DNA of 64,000 bases from Streptomyces sp. GS7 (GTDB taxonomy: Bacteria > Actinomycetota > Actinomycetes > Streptomycetales > Streptomycetaceae), in NCBI RefSeq assembly GCF_009834125.1, contig NZ_CP047146.1:4333501-4397500 (forward strand), in the 5' to 3' direction. The notes below the pieces were generated by a model, which ran no database searches, was not told the DNA's origin, and worked only from the letters and a program-made list of their open reading frames with translations. Positions 42,492-50,611 of the stretch are shown here, piece after piece (the first letter of the stretch is position 1; the number at the start of each line of letters is the position of its first letter). The position numbers were made by a program, and so were the translations under genes.

Positions 42492-43439
42492 ATGAACGCA
42501 GAAGAGCTTCTCGCGGCCGTCCATCCGTTGGCCTGGATCGAAACTGGCGAGTTGCAGTGCGGGGAGGCCGGACATGCGGCCGGGCATACGTGCCTTGCGG
42601 TTTCCGAAGGGACCAGCCTGTCCGCGCTGCTGGAGACATTGAGCAAATGGTATGGGCAGCCACGCGCTCTCGTCGTGGACGGGCATACCGACCCGGCGGT
42701 CAACGAACGAAACGGGTTGCCCCTTCTTGATCCTTTCGGCAAAGAGCTGGTCGAGATCCACGCGTGGGCCTGCCGCAGCCGGTGGATTGGCTGCGGTACG
42801 ACCCGTACCGGCAAGGGCATACGCCACGTGCTGCTCGTCGCCGAGCGCGCCGACCCGGCGGCGGGCGGGCTGCCGGAGGGCGCTTCCTGGGTGGACCGGG
42901 TTGTCGCTGTTACGGGTTGGGATGCGGATCCGTCGCATGCGGTCGACTGGGCGGCGGTCGAGAATCGGCTGGGAACCGCACTGCCGAGCGACTACAAGCA
43001 GCTAACCGAGCTTTTCGGGTATGGCGCCTTCGACAGCTTCCTCCGGCTGTCTGTCCCCAACCCCAGTGCTCGGGCCCGAAGTTCCGACATGGTCAGACAC
43101 ACCGAGTGGCTGGCCCAGTGGGCGCGGGAGCACGGCAGCCGCCAGTGGGAGCCATACGAGCTGTTCCCGACTCCGGGCGGCCTGCTGCGGTGGGCGGACA
43201 CCGAGCAGGCCCACGAGTTCTACTGGCTCACCGAGGGAACTGACCCCGACAAGTGGCCGATCATGTCGATGGAGCACGACCCCTGCGCCTGGAAGGAGCC
43301 ATTCGAGGGCTCAACCGCCGAGTTCATCTACCGCATGCTCACGGATCCGGAACACCCCATCTCGACGGCCGCCTACTTCGACGTCCACTGGTTTGTGCCT
43401 TTCCATGGTTACGAGGGCCTTGCGCCGGAGGACGGCTGA
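42492..43439 (+). CDS. SMI1/KNR4 (SUKH) family protein
   Basis: The 315-residue protein has a C-terminal SUKH domain: DWAAVENRLGTALPSDYKQL, TELFGYGAFDSFLRLSVPNP and later EQAHEFYWLTEGTDPDKWPI. The first 130 residues are a separate domain with GEAGHAAGHTCLAVSEGTSL. SUKH proteins often serve as immunity proteins against nuclease or deaminase toxins, but no toxin is encoded beside this one. ATG 42492 is the natural start. Confidence 0.8.
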   Translation: MNAEELLAAVHPLAWIETGELQCGEAGHAAGHTCLAVSEGTSLSALLETLSKWYGQPRALVVDGHTDPAVNERNGLPLLDPFGKELVEIHAWACRSRWIGCGTTRTGKGIRHVLLVAERADPAAGGLPEGASWVDRVVAVTGWDADPSHAVDWAAVENRLGTALPSDYKQLTELFGYGAFDSFLRLSVPNPSARARSSDMVRHTEWLAQWAREHGSRQWEPYELFPTPGGLLRWADTEQAHEFYWLTEGTDPDKWPIMSMEHDPCAWKEPFEGSTAEFIYRMLTDPEHPISTAAYFDVHWFVPFHGYEGLAPEDG

Positions 43440-43499
43440 CCAGGCCAGACTCGCCCTTCACGCGGACGCGGCACGTGCGTTCGTAGCCCCTAGTCCCAC

Positions 43500-43721
43500 C
43501 AGATGTCCCATACGTGCCTGGTGGGTGCGCCGGCTGGGAGCTGGTGGTGACGTAGCCCGCGCGTTGGCGGCGGCGAGGGTGGGGATCAAGTGCCGGGTTT
43601 CGTCTTCCGGTCGGGTGTCGAGGTAGCCAGGGCACGTGAGGATGTGCCCTTCGGGTCAGCTCGCTGTGGCCTCGCCGAGGTCAGCGAAAGTGCGCGCCTG
43701 CTTCCAGAGGTTTTGTGACAT
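43500..43721 (-). pseudogene. DUF6919-like gene with nonsense codon and frameshift
   Basis: ATG 43721 begins MSQNLWKQARTFADLGEATA-Ser. Then an in-frame TGA (43656-43658) stands where a Trp would fit, and the frame continues CPGYLDTRPEDETRHLIPTL to AAANAR. There the frame slips and YVTTSSQPAHPPG follows. Both the WKxARTxADLGE start and the LIPTLAAxNxxGYVTxxSQP segment are typical of the DUF6919 family in Streptomyces. Confidence 0.65.
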
Positions 43722-43852
43722 GGGCTGTGTCCCTACTGCCCTGCTGGCAGGGCTCGTTGGTGAAGCGGTGACCGGTGCCAGCAGTGGGCGGGGCCGGCCG
43801 ATCCAGCGGCGCGGGTGAGGGAGGAGCACGAGCATGTCCTCCAGACGTTCAA

Positions 43853-43905
43853 ACACAGCGCCGCGCCCCGGCGACGGTGTTCGTCGAAGGGGCGCGGCGC
43901 TGTGT
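43853..43905. terminator. Hairpin terminator
   Basis: ACACAGCGCCGCGCCCC (43853-43869) pairs perfectly with GGGGCGCGGCGCTGTGT (43889-43905) across a 19-base loop. It lies 5 bases past the leftward operon ending at 43910. Confidence 0.75.
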
Positions 43906-43909
43906 CGGG

Positions 43910-44155
43910 TCAGGCGGGGTGGCTGAGGGCCGGGGCCGTGTGGTGCGGGTTGTGGGCGGTGGCTGCTGGGGTGCTGTGTGTGGGGCGCGGGTGTGGCGGC
44001 TGCGGGTCGGGGGTGCCGTGGAGGTGGGTGCCGATCCAGTAGCCGATCAGCAGCCCGGCGATGCCGAAGACCTTGTGTCGGTTGGCCTTCCACCAGCTGG
44101 GCGGGGTGGGCTCGGTGAGCACGCCTATGACGGTCGGGGCGGCCTTCAAGGTCAT
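43910..44155 (-). CDS. Small membrane protein (Spd-like) of the transfer region
   Basis: The 81-residue protein has one membrane helix (KVFGIAGLLIGYWIGTHLHG) and a His/Pro/Thr-rich tail. Its ATG overlaps the stop of the SpdB-like gene by 4 bases. Small one-helix proteins at this position occur in Streptomyces conjugative plasmid spread operons. The assignment is by context and topology only. Confidence 0.55.
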   Translation of the reverse strand: MTLKAAPTVIGVLTEPTPPSWWKANRHKVFGIAGLLIGYWIGTHLHGTPDPQPPHPRPTHSTPAATAHNPHHTAPALSHPA

Positions 44156-45017
44156 CTCCTGTCGGGTGGGTGGGTGGTGGCCGGGCGGCCTGTCCGGTCC
44201 TCGGAACCAGGTGGTGCCGAGGACCGGCCGGGGCGACCAGGGAGGTCAGTGCCGCAGCGGGCGGACGTTTTTCGGAGGGTGTCGGGCTCGGGTTGGGTCG
44301 GGATGTGGATCTCGGGCCGGATCTGCGGGGCGGCGTTGTGGATGTGGTTGTGCACGAGGGGGCGCAGGCTCAGGCCGCGCAGGGCGAGGACGGAGGCGAG
44401 GGTCCAGGCGAGGGTGGTGATGCCGGTGGCGACGATGCGGCCGTCGGCCGGGGCGGTGGTCCACACCATGGCGGTGGTGGCGGCGCCCCATGTGGTCCAG
44501 GTGATGCGGGCGCCGGTGCTGCCGGCGAAGCCGCCGACGAGGCCGACCAGTCCGGTGATCTGCCAGAGGGTGTAGGCGGTGGAGGCGCTGACGGCCAGGT
44601 GTTGAGTGTGGGTTGCGAGGTAGGTACGGATCGGCTGGTCGATGACGGCCCAGAGGCCCGTGGTGCTTTCAGTGCCAATCTGCACGCGTGGGATGGCGGT
44701 GAACAACTGGTTTACGGCTGCGGTGATGACACCGGCGGCGGCGTTCAGCAGCACGAGGAGCGCGGCGAGGCCAGCCAGGCCGAGCGTGGTCTTGAGCCAG
44801 GTGGCCATGTCGTGCCAGTCGGCCTTGGGGGCCTGACGCAGGTCCTCCCACCGCTGATGCAGGACGCCGCCTGGGGGCCAGGCGGACTGCCACCACGTGC
44901 GCAGCGCCGAGATGCGGGGTTCCTTCGGGTTTCGGGCTTGCGCGGGGGAGGGGAGTTGAGGGGTTCGCCTTGCTGCGGGGAGTGCTGTGTGGCGCGGTCG
45001 TTGTCGTCGGACTGCAT
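44152..45017 (-). pseudogene. SpdB-like multi-pass membrane protein with a frameshift
   Basis: ATG 45017 starts MQSDDNDRATQHSPQQGEPL. The frame slips in the GGGGGAGGGG run at 44944-44953, and the natural continuation (PRISALRTWWQSAWPPGGVL, then four membrane segments, LGLAGLAALLVLLNAAAGVI to IVATGITTLAWTLASVLALR) is in the next frame. The C-terminus is hydrophilic. SpdB proteins take part in plasmid spreading between mycelial compartments. As read, the protein would be truncated unless the run length is a sequencing error. Confidence 0.6.
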
Positions 45018-45122
45018 GGTGGCAACTCCTGAGGTGTCCGTGTGTGGTGAGCGCAGGCCGGGCGGCCTGCCCCGGGCCCGAACGCGGGTGGTTCGGGCAC
45101 GGGGCGGGTGGTCCGGGGTGGT

Positions 45123-45635
45123 TCACAGGCCGCGGGCGTCGGCGAGGCCGGCGGCTTGGTCGAGCATCCGCATCGGGACGCGGCCGTGTCCCCAGGCGTC
45201 GTTGAAGGCTGGTACGGAGTCGGCGTCGTCGCCGAACTGGCGCCGGATGGCGTCCAGGAGAACGTTGATGGCGCTGTCTTCCAGGCTGTGGTCGCCGCGG
45301 GCTTCTGCGTGGATCGCGCCGAGCAGGCAGCGGGCGCCCTCGGGGGCGACCAGGGCGCCGGAGCACCAGCCGCCGGTGAGCAGCCGGTAGTGGGCGCGCT
45401 GGAGCAGTGCGGCGACCGGTGTCAGGTACCGGTCCGGCAGTGGCTGCGGCACGGGGTCGGGGGTGGTCACGTTGACGACGTCGGTCAGGTCGACGGGTTC
45501 GGTGTCGTTGTAGGCGGTGTTGACGCCATAGGCGACGGCGGCCTGGTCCAGGGCTACGGTCATCGCCGCGTCGATGAGCATAAGGCGGTCCTCGAAGGAC
45601 AGCTCCGCCCTTGGTGGTGCCGTGGTGTCGGTCAT
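45123..45635 (-). CDS. DUF6197-like hypothetical protein
   Basis: The 170-residue product has LSFEDRLMLIDAAMTVALDQ, then VAALLQRAHYRLLTGGWCSG, RCLLGAIHAEARGD and AFNDAWGHGRVPMRMLDQAA. The 'GWC-GA-x-CLLGAI ... FNDA-(x)4-V' pattern is that of the DUF6197 group found on actinobacterial phages and integrative elements. The function is unknown. It is the first gene upstream of the SpdB-like gene. Confidence 0.65.
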   Translation of the reverse strand: MTDTTAPPRAELSFEDRLMLIDAAMTVALDQAAVAYGVNTAYNDTEPVDLTDVVNVTTPDPVPQPLPDRYLTPVAALLQRAHYRLLTGGWCSGALVAPEGARCLLGAIHAEARGDHSLEDSAINVLLDAIRRQFGDDADSVPAFNDAWGHGRVPMRMLDQAAGLADARGL

Positions 45636-45691
45636 GTTCCATGTGGCGGGGGGAGAGGGCGAGAGGGGGCATCGGTGCTCCTACAGAGAGC

Positions 45692-45732
45692 GCCGAAGGG
45701 CGCTGCCGGACTCACCGGCAGCGCCCTTCGGC
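45692..45732. terminator. Strong hairpin terminator
   Basis: GCCGAAGGGCGCTGCCGG (45692-45709) and its exact complement (45715-45732) give an 18-bp stem with a 5-base loop, between the leftward transfer-type genes and the lectin gene. Confidence 0.75.
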
Positions 45733-46044
45733 ATGGTGCAGCGGGGAGGCGGGCGACGCTAGGGCGTGTCCGATGGGATGAGCGCAATACCGATGTGGTC
45801 CAAGCTTCGTGGGATCACGCGGCGCCGATCCCAGACACTCCGGCGGGCCCCTGAACGAGGTGGGGCAGGCCCTACATCGGGTCTTCATCGCACGCGGTGA
45901 AGACCGGAGCTCCCGGCGGGTTGAGCGCGCGGGTGCCGAGAGCGGAATGAACCGTTTCTTGACCTCCCGTCCCCTATTCGCATGTTCGCTCGCCTGCCAG
46001 GGTTCTCGTGCAAACCACTGAGGTACGGGGAGAGAGGACTCTCG

Positions 46045-46641
46045 GTGAACTTAAAGGTGAGATCGGCACTGGTGGCCGGCATGCTGGCAGCTGCGGCAGT
46101 GGCGGGAACAGCGGGCACCGCCCAAGCGAACACCTACCAGTACAACGTGATGCTCCAGGACTACGCCACCGGCTACTGCCTGGACTCCAACGGCGGCGAT
46201 GTCTACACCAATCCGTGTCAGCCCGGTAATCCGTGGCAGCGGTGGAACGTCGTGTCCTACGACAGCAACGTCGGTGGCTACTACGACCGGGTGCAGATCG
46301 TCCATCGCAAGGAGGGCAACTGCCTGCGAGTTCAGTGGTCGCGGGGCATACCGGAAGCCGATGGCTGGTTCGCAACCCGCGCGGCCGGGTGCAATTCGAG
46401 CGACTACCACGACCAGTGGAACATGACCTGGGTCGGTAACAGCCCCGGCAACCCTCGCAACAGTTGGCAGTTCGCCAACTACCAGCCGGACTTCAGCGAG
46501 GTGCTCTGCCTTGATCGCGGGCAGGACGGACACCGGAATCAGCTGCTGTGGGACCAGGGCTACCCGCAGGGCGCCCCGGTCGCCAAGACCACCTGCTACA
46601 ACCACATCAACCGGTATCAGATGTGGAACATGGTCCATTAG
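46045..46641 (+). CDS. Secreted ricin-B-type (beta-trefoil) lectin-like protein
   Basis: The 198-residue product has a Sec signal peptide (about residues 5-28, ending AGTAQA-NTYQY). The mature part shows three trefoil-type repeats with QxW-like motifs: NPWQRWNVVSYDS, YHDQWNMTWVG and NRYQMWNMVH. Each is preceded by a Cys-containing strand (YCLDSNGG, NCLRVQW, LCLDRGQ). It is probably a secreted carbohydrate-binding protein. GTG 46045 has AGAGGA upstream and gives a clean signal peptide. Confidence 0.8.
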   Translation: MNLKVRSALVAGMLAAAAVAGTAGTAQANTYQYNVMLQDYATGYCLDSNGGDVYTNPCQPGNPWQRWNVVSYDSNVGGYYDRVQIVHRKEGNCLRVQWSRGIPEADGWFATRAAGCNSSDYHDQWNMTWVGNSPGNPRNSWQFANYQPDFSEVLCLDRGQDGHRNQLLWDQGYPQGAPVAKTTCYNHINRYQMWNMVH

Positions 46642-46766
46642 TCGTCGGGGGTGGAGTTGGTGGCTCCGCAGTTCCAGCAGTCCCGTTCGGCCGGGACGTC
46701 GATGAGGTCGCAGCAGTTGCAGGACTCGCCGTAGATCAGGTTGTCCTCGCCGCAGTTCCAGCAGCC
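46638..46766 (-). pseudogene. Short tandem zinc-knuckle remnant, convergent with the lectin gene
   Basis: The reverse frame reads CWNCGEDNLIYGESCNCCDL, IDVPAERDCWNCGATN and stops at 46638, with stop codons of the two genes overlapping. An in-frame TAG lies directly upstream (46767-46769) and no start codon follows it. It is probably the decayed end of a small zinc-ribbon gene. Confidence 0.4.
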
Positions 46767-46857
46767 CTAGTGCGGTGCGTGTGTGGAGCCGGACACGAGC
46801 ATGGCCAGGAGCGGGCCTTCTACTGGGTGATGCTGGAAGATTGGCTGAACTTCCCGT

Positions 46858-47046
46858 TCAGAGGGTGGAGATGAGCCTGGCGAGCGAGGCGATGCCGCTG
46901 TTGATGGCCGGGGCGAGGCCGGTGAAGGCTACGGTGTAGCCGAACAGGGCGCAGGCGAATGCGGAGCCGACGCGGACGTATCCGGCTTTGATCAGGACGA
47001 AGACGATGATGCCCAGCAGTACGGCGGCGGAGATGGGGAAGGCCAC
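46858..47046 (-). CDS. Two-helix membrane protein of the transfer region
   Basis: GTG 47046 follows AAGGAG and encodes 62 residues with two hydrophobic segments (ISAAVLLGIIVFVLIKAG and AFACALFGYTVAFTGLA). It lies 80 bases after the FtsK-like gene. Similar tiny membrane proteins accompany tra genes on Streptomyces plasmids and AICEs. Confidence 0.65.
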   Translation of the reverse strand: MAFPISAAVLLGIIVFVLIKAGYVRVGSAFACALFGYTVAFTGLAPAINSGIASLARLISTL

Positions 47047-47126
47047 GGCGGTGGTGCTCCTTCGCGGGTCGGGTGGGTCGGCCGTGCTCGGGCAGGCTGG
47101 CCCCGGGATGGATGGGCGGGGGAGGG

Positions 47127-48893
47127 TCAGGCGTTGTTGAGGCTCTTGATCGCCTCCAGCGCCTGGCGAGGTGAGGTGACGTTCTCGGAGCGGCTGCCGG
47201 ATCCACGGTTGCCGCCGCCATTGCCGCCGCGGCGGCGGGAACGGCCGTCGCCGTCGCCGTCGTCCTCTTCGGGCTCGGGCCAGAACTCGCCGGGCTCGGG
47301 GTCGCGGTTCCAGTCGCCCCACAGGCCGCGCTTCTCCAGCTCCGCGATCTCGTAGTCCGTGAGCCGGTTGACCTCGTCGGGGAAGGTGCCGGACAGGTCG
47401 GTGTCGAAGTCGGCGTACGGCGACCGCATGAGCACGGCGCGGCCGTTGTCGAGGACGATGACGGCGACGCCGCCGGTGGAGACGCCGTTTTCCGGGTCGG
47501 CCTCGCCGCGCATGGCCCGCTCGATCGCGGAGCCTTCCTGGCGGGAGTAGCGAGCCGGGATGGTCGGCACGTCGTAGGCGTTCTCCATGGTGCCCTCCGC
47601 AGCCTTGCGGGTGGCGCCGGGCGCACCCATGTTGAAGATCACGGGCCTTGAGTTCTGCCGCAGGTTGTCCTTCATCTCCGTGGAGAACCCGTTGTGCGCA
47701 AACGGTCTCTGCCCGGCGGGCTTGAAGCCGATGCCGTACTTCAGGCCGGTGACCGTGAGGTCGTCGCCGTTGGTCCGGATGTCCTCGCCGAACAGGCCGT
47801 CCTGCGCGGCGGTCATGAACTCATCCGCGTACACCGACAGTGGCCGGTACGGGCGGCGCGAATCGCCCGGCTTGTAGTCGTGCGGCTTACCGTCGTGCGG
47901 CCAGGGCATCTCCGCCCTGATCTCACACAGCGCCTTCGCCGCGCGCAGCTGCCGGGCCATCCACAGTGCCGTGGAGCCCTGCCGGTCGATGTACTGCCCG
48001 AGCCTGGTCGTCTTCTCGTCCTTGCGGACGGTCGACAGCCACACCACCGCCCCGGCCAGGGACTCCGCCGCCATGCTGATCGCGAAGAACTGGGTCTTGC
48101 CCGACCGGGACACACTGAGGATCAGGCCGTGGCAGGCGGCGTTCTTGTCGTGCTGCCAGACCATGTTCTTCACCGGCTGCCCGGTGATGGTGAACCCGCA
48201 CACGAACATGCCCTTCGCGTCGGGTGTGAGCAGTTCGCGGGTGGCGGGGAAGATCTGCGACAGCGGCGGGGTGTCGAACGCGCTGATCAGGAACTCGGAG
48301 CCGTCGATGAGGACGAACACGCAGGAGTCGTCCTCGGGCAGGCTCAGGCCGCGGCAGACCTTGGCCAGGTCGATGCGCGGCGTCTCGGTGGAGTCGGCCA
48401 TCTTCGCCCGGTAGAACGTCACCCCGCGTTCGCCGTCGCGGGTCCGGTGTACCAGGACGGAGCCGGGGGCGCCGCCCTTGGATCCGCCGACCGGTCCGTC
48501 CAGCGCTCCTGATCGGTGGGAGCCTCGCGGAGCCGCCGGTTGGCGTCGGGGGTGATGCGGGCCTCCAGCCAGCCGGGCCCGCCCTGCCGGCCAGGCTGGA
48601 TCGCCACGTCCGCGAGAGCGACGTCGCTGGCGTGAACACCGAACGCGGCGGCGACGATGGCCTCCGACAGGCCGGTGATCGGCCGTCCGGTCTCCGAGGC
48701 GCGCAGCAGGACGGTGAGGTCGTTGCGCATCGCGGGGTGCCGGGTGGCGCTGACGATGTGGGTGCGGGCAGGTGATCCGGCGCGCTCCCACAGCATCCGC
48801 GCCTGGCGGGCGAGCTGGTCGGCGCCGTCGTCCGGCTGCACCGGGGGCGGCTCCGGGGCCGGTGCAGGCTGGAGCTGCGGGACGGGGGTCGCG
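47127..48893 (-). pseudogene. FtsK/TraB-like DNA transfer protein with a frameshift
   Basis: The N-terminal part (about 48890-48497: LTVLLRASETGRPITGLSEA, VALADVAIQPGRQGG) and the main part (from about 48490: RGVTFYRAKMADSTETPRID, FVCGFTITGQPVKNMVW) are in different frames. The nucleotide-binding loop is GLILSVSRSGKTQFF, which departs from GxxGxGK(S/T). LSVYADEFMTAAQDGLFG may serve as Walker B. The C-terminus is acidic and Gly/Arg-rich. By analogy with Streptomyces TraB it would pump double-stranded DNA between cells. No credible start is seen near 48893, where unrelated sequence begins. Confidence 0.65.
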
Positions 48894-48904
48894 AGGGCGG
48901 GGCG

Positions 48905-49588
48905 GTGGCGTCGGCGGGCGTGCCGGGAGAACGGCAGCACCATGCAGCCGGCCGCCTGATCGCCCGGGGCCTGCCGCAACGCCAGGAGTGCGGCGACGCG
49001 CGGTGTGACGACCGGGCGCTGCTCGACTCCGACCAGGACTGCCCGCGCTGCGAGGACCGGCAGGCCGACCGCCGTGCACAGCGCCGCGCGGTCGCGGCCG
49101 CCGTCGACGCCGCGATGCCGGGGGCCTCCGATGCGGAGCGGCGGGTGGCCACCGAGCGGCAGTTGCACCACGACGTGACGGCCAGGGCGTGGGCCCGCGA
49201 ACGCGAGTGGGAGCAGGTCCGCGCCAGGCAGGCCGCTGCCGAGGCTCGCGCCGAGGCCGCGTCCACGCGGCCCAAGGACGGCGCCCCGGCCGCGGCGGTG
49301 GCTCCGGACGTGCTGCCCGCGCCCCGCCCGCCGGCCGTCGCCCCGGCTCCGGCGCCGGAGCCCGCCGAAGTCGACCAGGAGTTGCTCCTTGAGGACCTCA
49401 CCCGGGAGCAGGTCCTGGAGTGGCGCAACCACGCCGCCGCCGACCACCAGCTGGTGTTCGACCACATTGACCGGTACGGCGAGCACTCGGCACAGCGCCT
49501 GTTCACACGGGCGTTCGTCGCGCAGGTACAGCGCCTGTCCCGGCTCAGGCACCTGGACCTCGGCTACACCACCTGGAGGCAGGCATGA
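48905..49588 (+). CDS. C-terminal part of an AICE/plasmid hypothetical protein, N-terminus probably lost
   Basis: The 227-residue frame reads HHAAGRLIARGLPQRQECGD, DQDCPRCEDRQADRRAQRR, then a long charged helix (DVTARAWAREREWEQVRARQ), an Ala/Pro linker and a helical end (HSAQRLFTRAFVAQVQRLSR). The CGDARC and CPRC pairs suggest a zinc site. The opening residues look like the middle of a larger protein, and the left edge abuts the FtsK-like fragment head to head, so truncation at about 48900 is likely. The stop codon overlaps the first CRISPR repeat. Confidence 0.5.
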   Translation: MASAGVPGERQHHAAGRLIARGLPQRQECGDARCDDRALLDSDQDCPRCEDRQADRRAQRRAVAAAVDAAMPGASDAERRVATERQLHHDVTARAWAREREWEQVRARQAAAEARAEAASTRPKDGAPAAAVAPDVLPAPRPPAVAPAPAPEPAEVDQELLLEDLTREQVLEWRNHAAADHQLVFDHIDRYGEHSAQRLFTRAFVAQVQRLSRLRHLDLGYTTWRQA

Positions 49589-49676
49589 ATTACCCCCGCA
49601 AGTGCGGGGACGGCAAGTACGGGCCGCCCACGATGGTCCCAACCCTGGAACTACCCCCGCGGGTGCGGGGACGGCA
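49587..49676. CRISPR. Two-repeat, one-spacer type I-E CRISPR remnant
   Basis: Two 29-base units at 49587-49615 and 49648-49676 share all but three bases. The second has the palindromic core CCCCGCGGGTGCGGGG, the first has AA in place of GG there. They are separated by a 32-base spacer (49616-49647). A period of 61 with repeat 29 and spacer 32 is the type I-E geometry, and the CCCCGC/GCGGGG stem is typical of actinobacterial I-E repeats. No further repeat occurs 61 bases to either side and no cas gene is in the window. Confidence 0.75.
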
Positions 49677-50094
49677 CTTGCTGACCTGCGGTCTCGCCGT
49701 GGCCACGGTCGTGGTGCCCGGGTTGGTGGGCACCGCTGCGGGGCAGCAGGATCGGCTGTTGCGGGCGCTGCGGAGCGCGCCGCAGCGGCGGAGGAGGCGC
49801 GGCGGTGTCGGGGCGGTCGTGCTCACCGGCGCCGTGTCCGGGGCATCTCCTGGCGCACGACTGCCGCTGTGGCACGGTCGGCGGGTAGGACGGCTAGGCG
49901 CACCGACGTGCGAAGGGACAGTGCGCCAGCCTCGTCCCGTCCGTCCTGTTCAGGCGGACTTGGCTCCGAAGATAGGGGGCGGCGGGGCCTGTCGCGAGGC
50001 AAGTACGCCCGTCCTCGGTACGCGCATGGAGGTAGCGTCACCCGCGCGCCCAGCCGAAATCTCGTCGGCGAGGCTGCTGGTACAGGCCGGTGGA
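49677..50094. other. Gap after the CRISPR remnant
   Basis: About 420 bases with frames open on several strands, but without motifs or ribosome sites. I looked for AT-rich leader or further repeat units and saw none. Confidence 0.35.
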
Positions 50095-50333
50095 TCAAAG
50101 TGTGCTGGTGTCGAGGTCGATGTCGAACGGGGCGGGGATGCGGAGGATGTCGCCGTACGGGTGGGGGCCGTCGGCACGGGTGTAGCCCTGGAGTTGGCGG
50201 ATCAGGATGAGGACCTTGCCACGGCACGCGCCGCAAACCGTGAGCTGATGGCACAGCTCAACCTCCGACGGCGTCAATCCAGGCCAGCCCCAAGGTGGTG
50301 TGCGAGATCGATCAGATCTGCCAGCCGCAGCAC
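50095..50333 (-). pseudogene. Small CxxC protein gene split by a one-base overlap or frameshift
   Basis: GTG 50333 starts VLRLADLIDLAHHLGAGLD and stops. At the same point the next frame continues LTPSEVELCHQLTVCGACRG then KVLILIRQLQGYTRADG and ends at 50095. Together they make one plausible 78-residue protein with a CGAC site. Either a single-base indel or a coupled pair (GATTGACG, where the TGA stop overlaps a TTG start) explains this. Family not recognised. Confidence 0.45.
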
Positions 50334-50611
50334 CCGCCCGCCGAACCCCGGCTGGGGGACATGCGTCCGACAGGAGGCCCCACCCGGAGGACCGTCGAGT
50401 GCAGGGGGTCTGTTCTGGCCGCTGTAGGAGTTGGCGGCCACGACCAACGCGCCGTAGACGTTCCGTTGGTGTTGCCGACGAGTCGCATCAACCGGGCCTT
50501 GGCGCGCGCCTAGCTCTGGGCGCGGCCTGCTGCGCCAGCGGTGACCGCTGGAGCACTGCTGTGTGGAAGGCTGAGGAAGATCCAGATCCGCGACAGGAGG
50601 CGACCACCGGC

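Noticed and set aside
49526..49737. Additional CRISPR repeats one period left or right of the two found
   Set aside because: Positions 61 bases to either side show no match to the repeat core, so the array is limited to two repeats.
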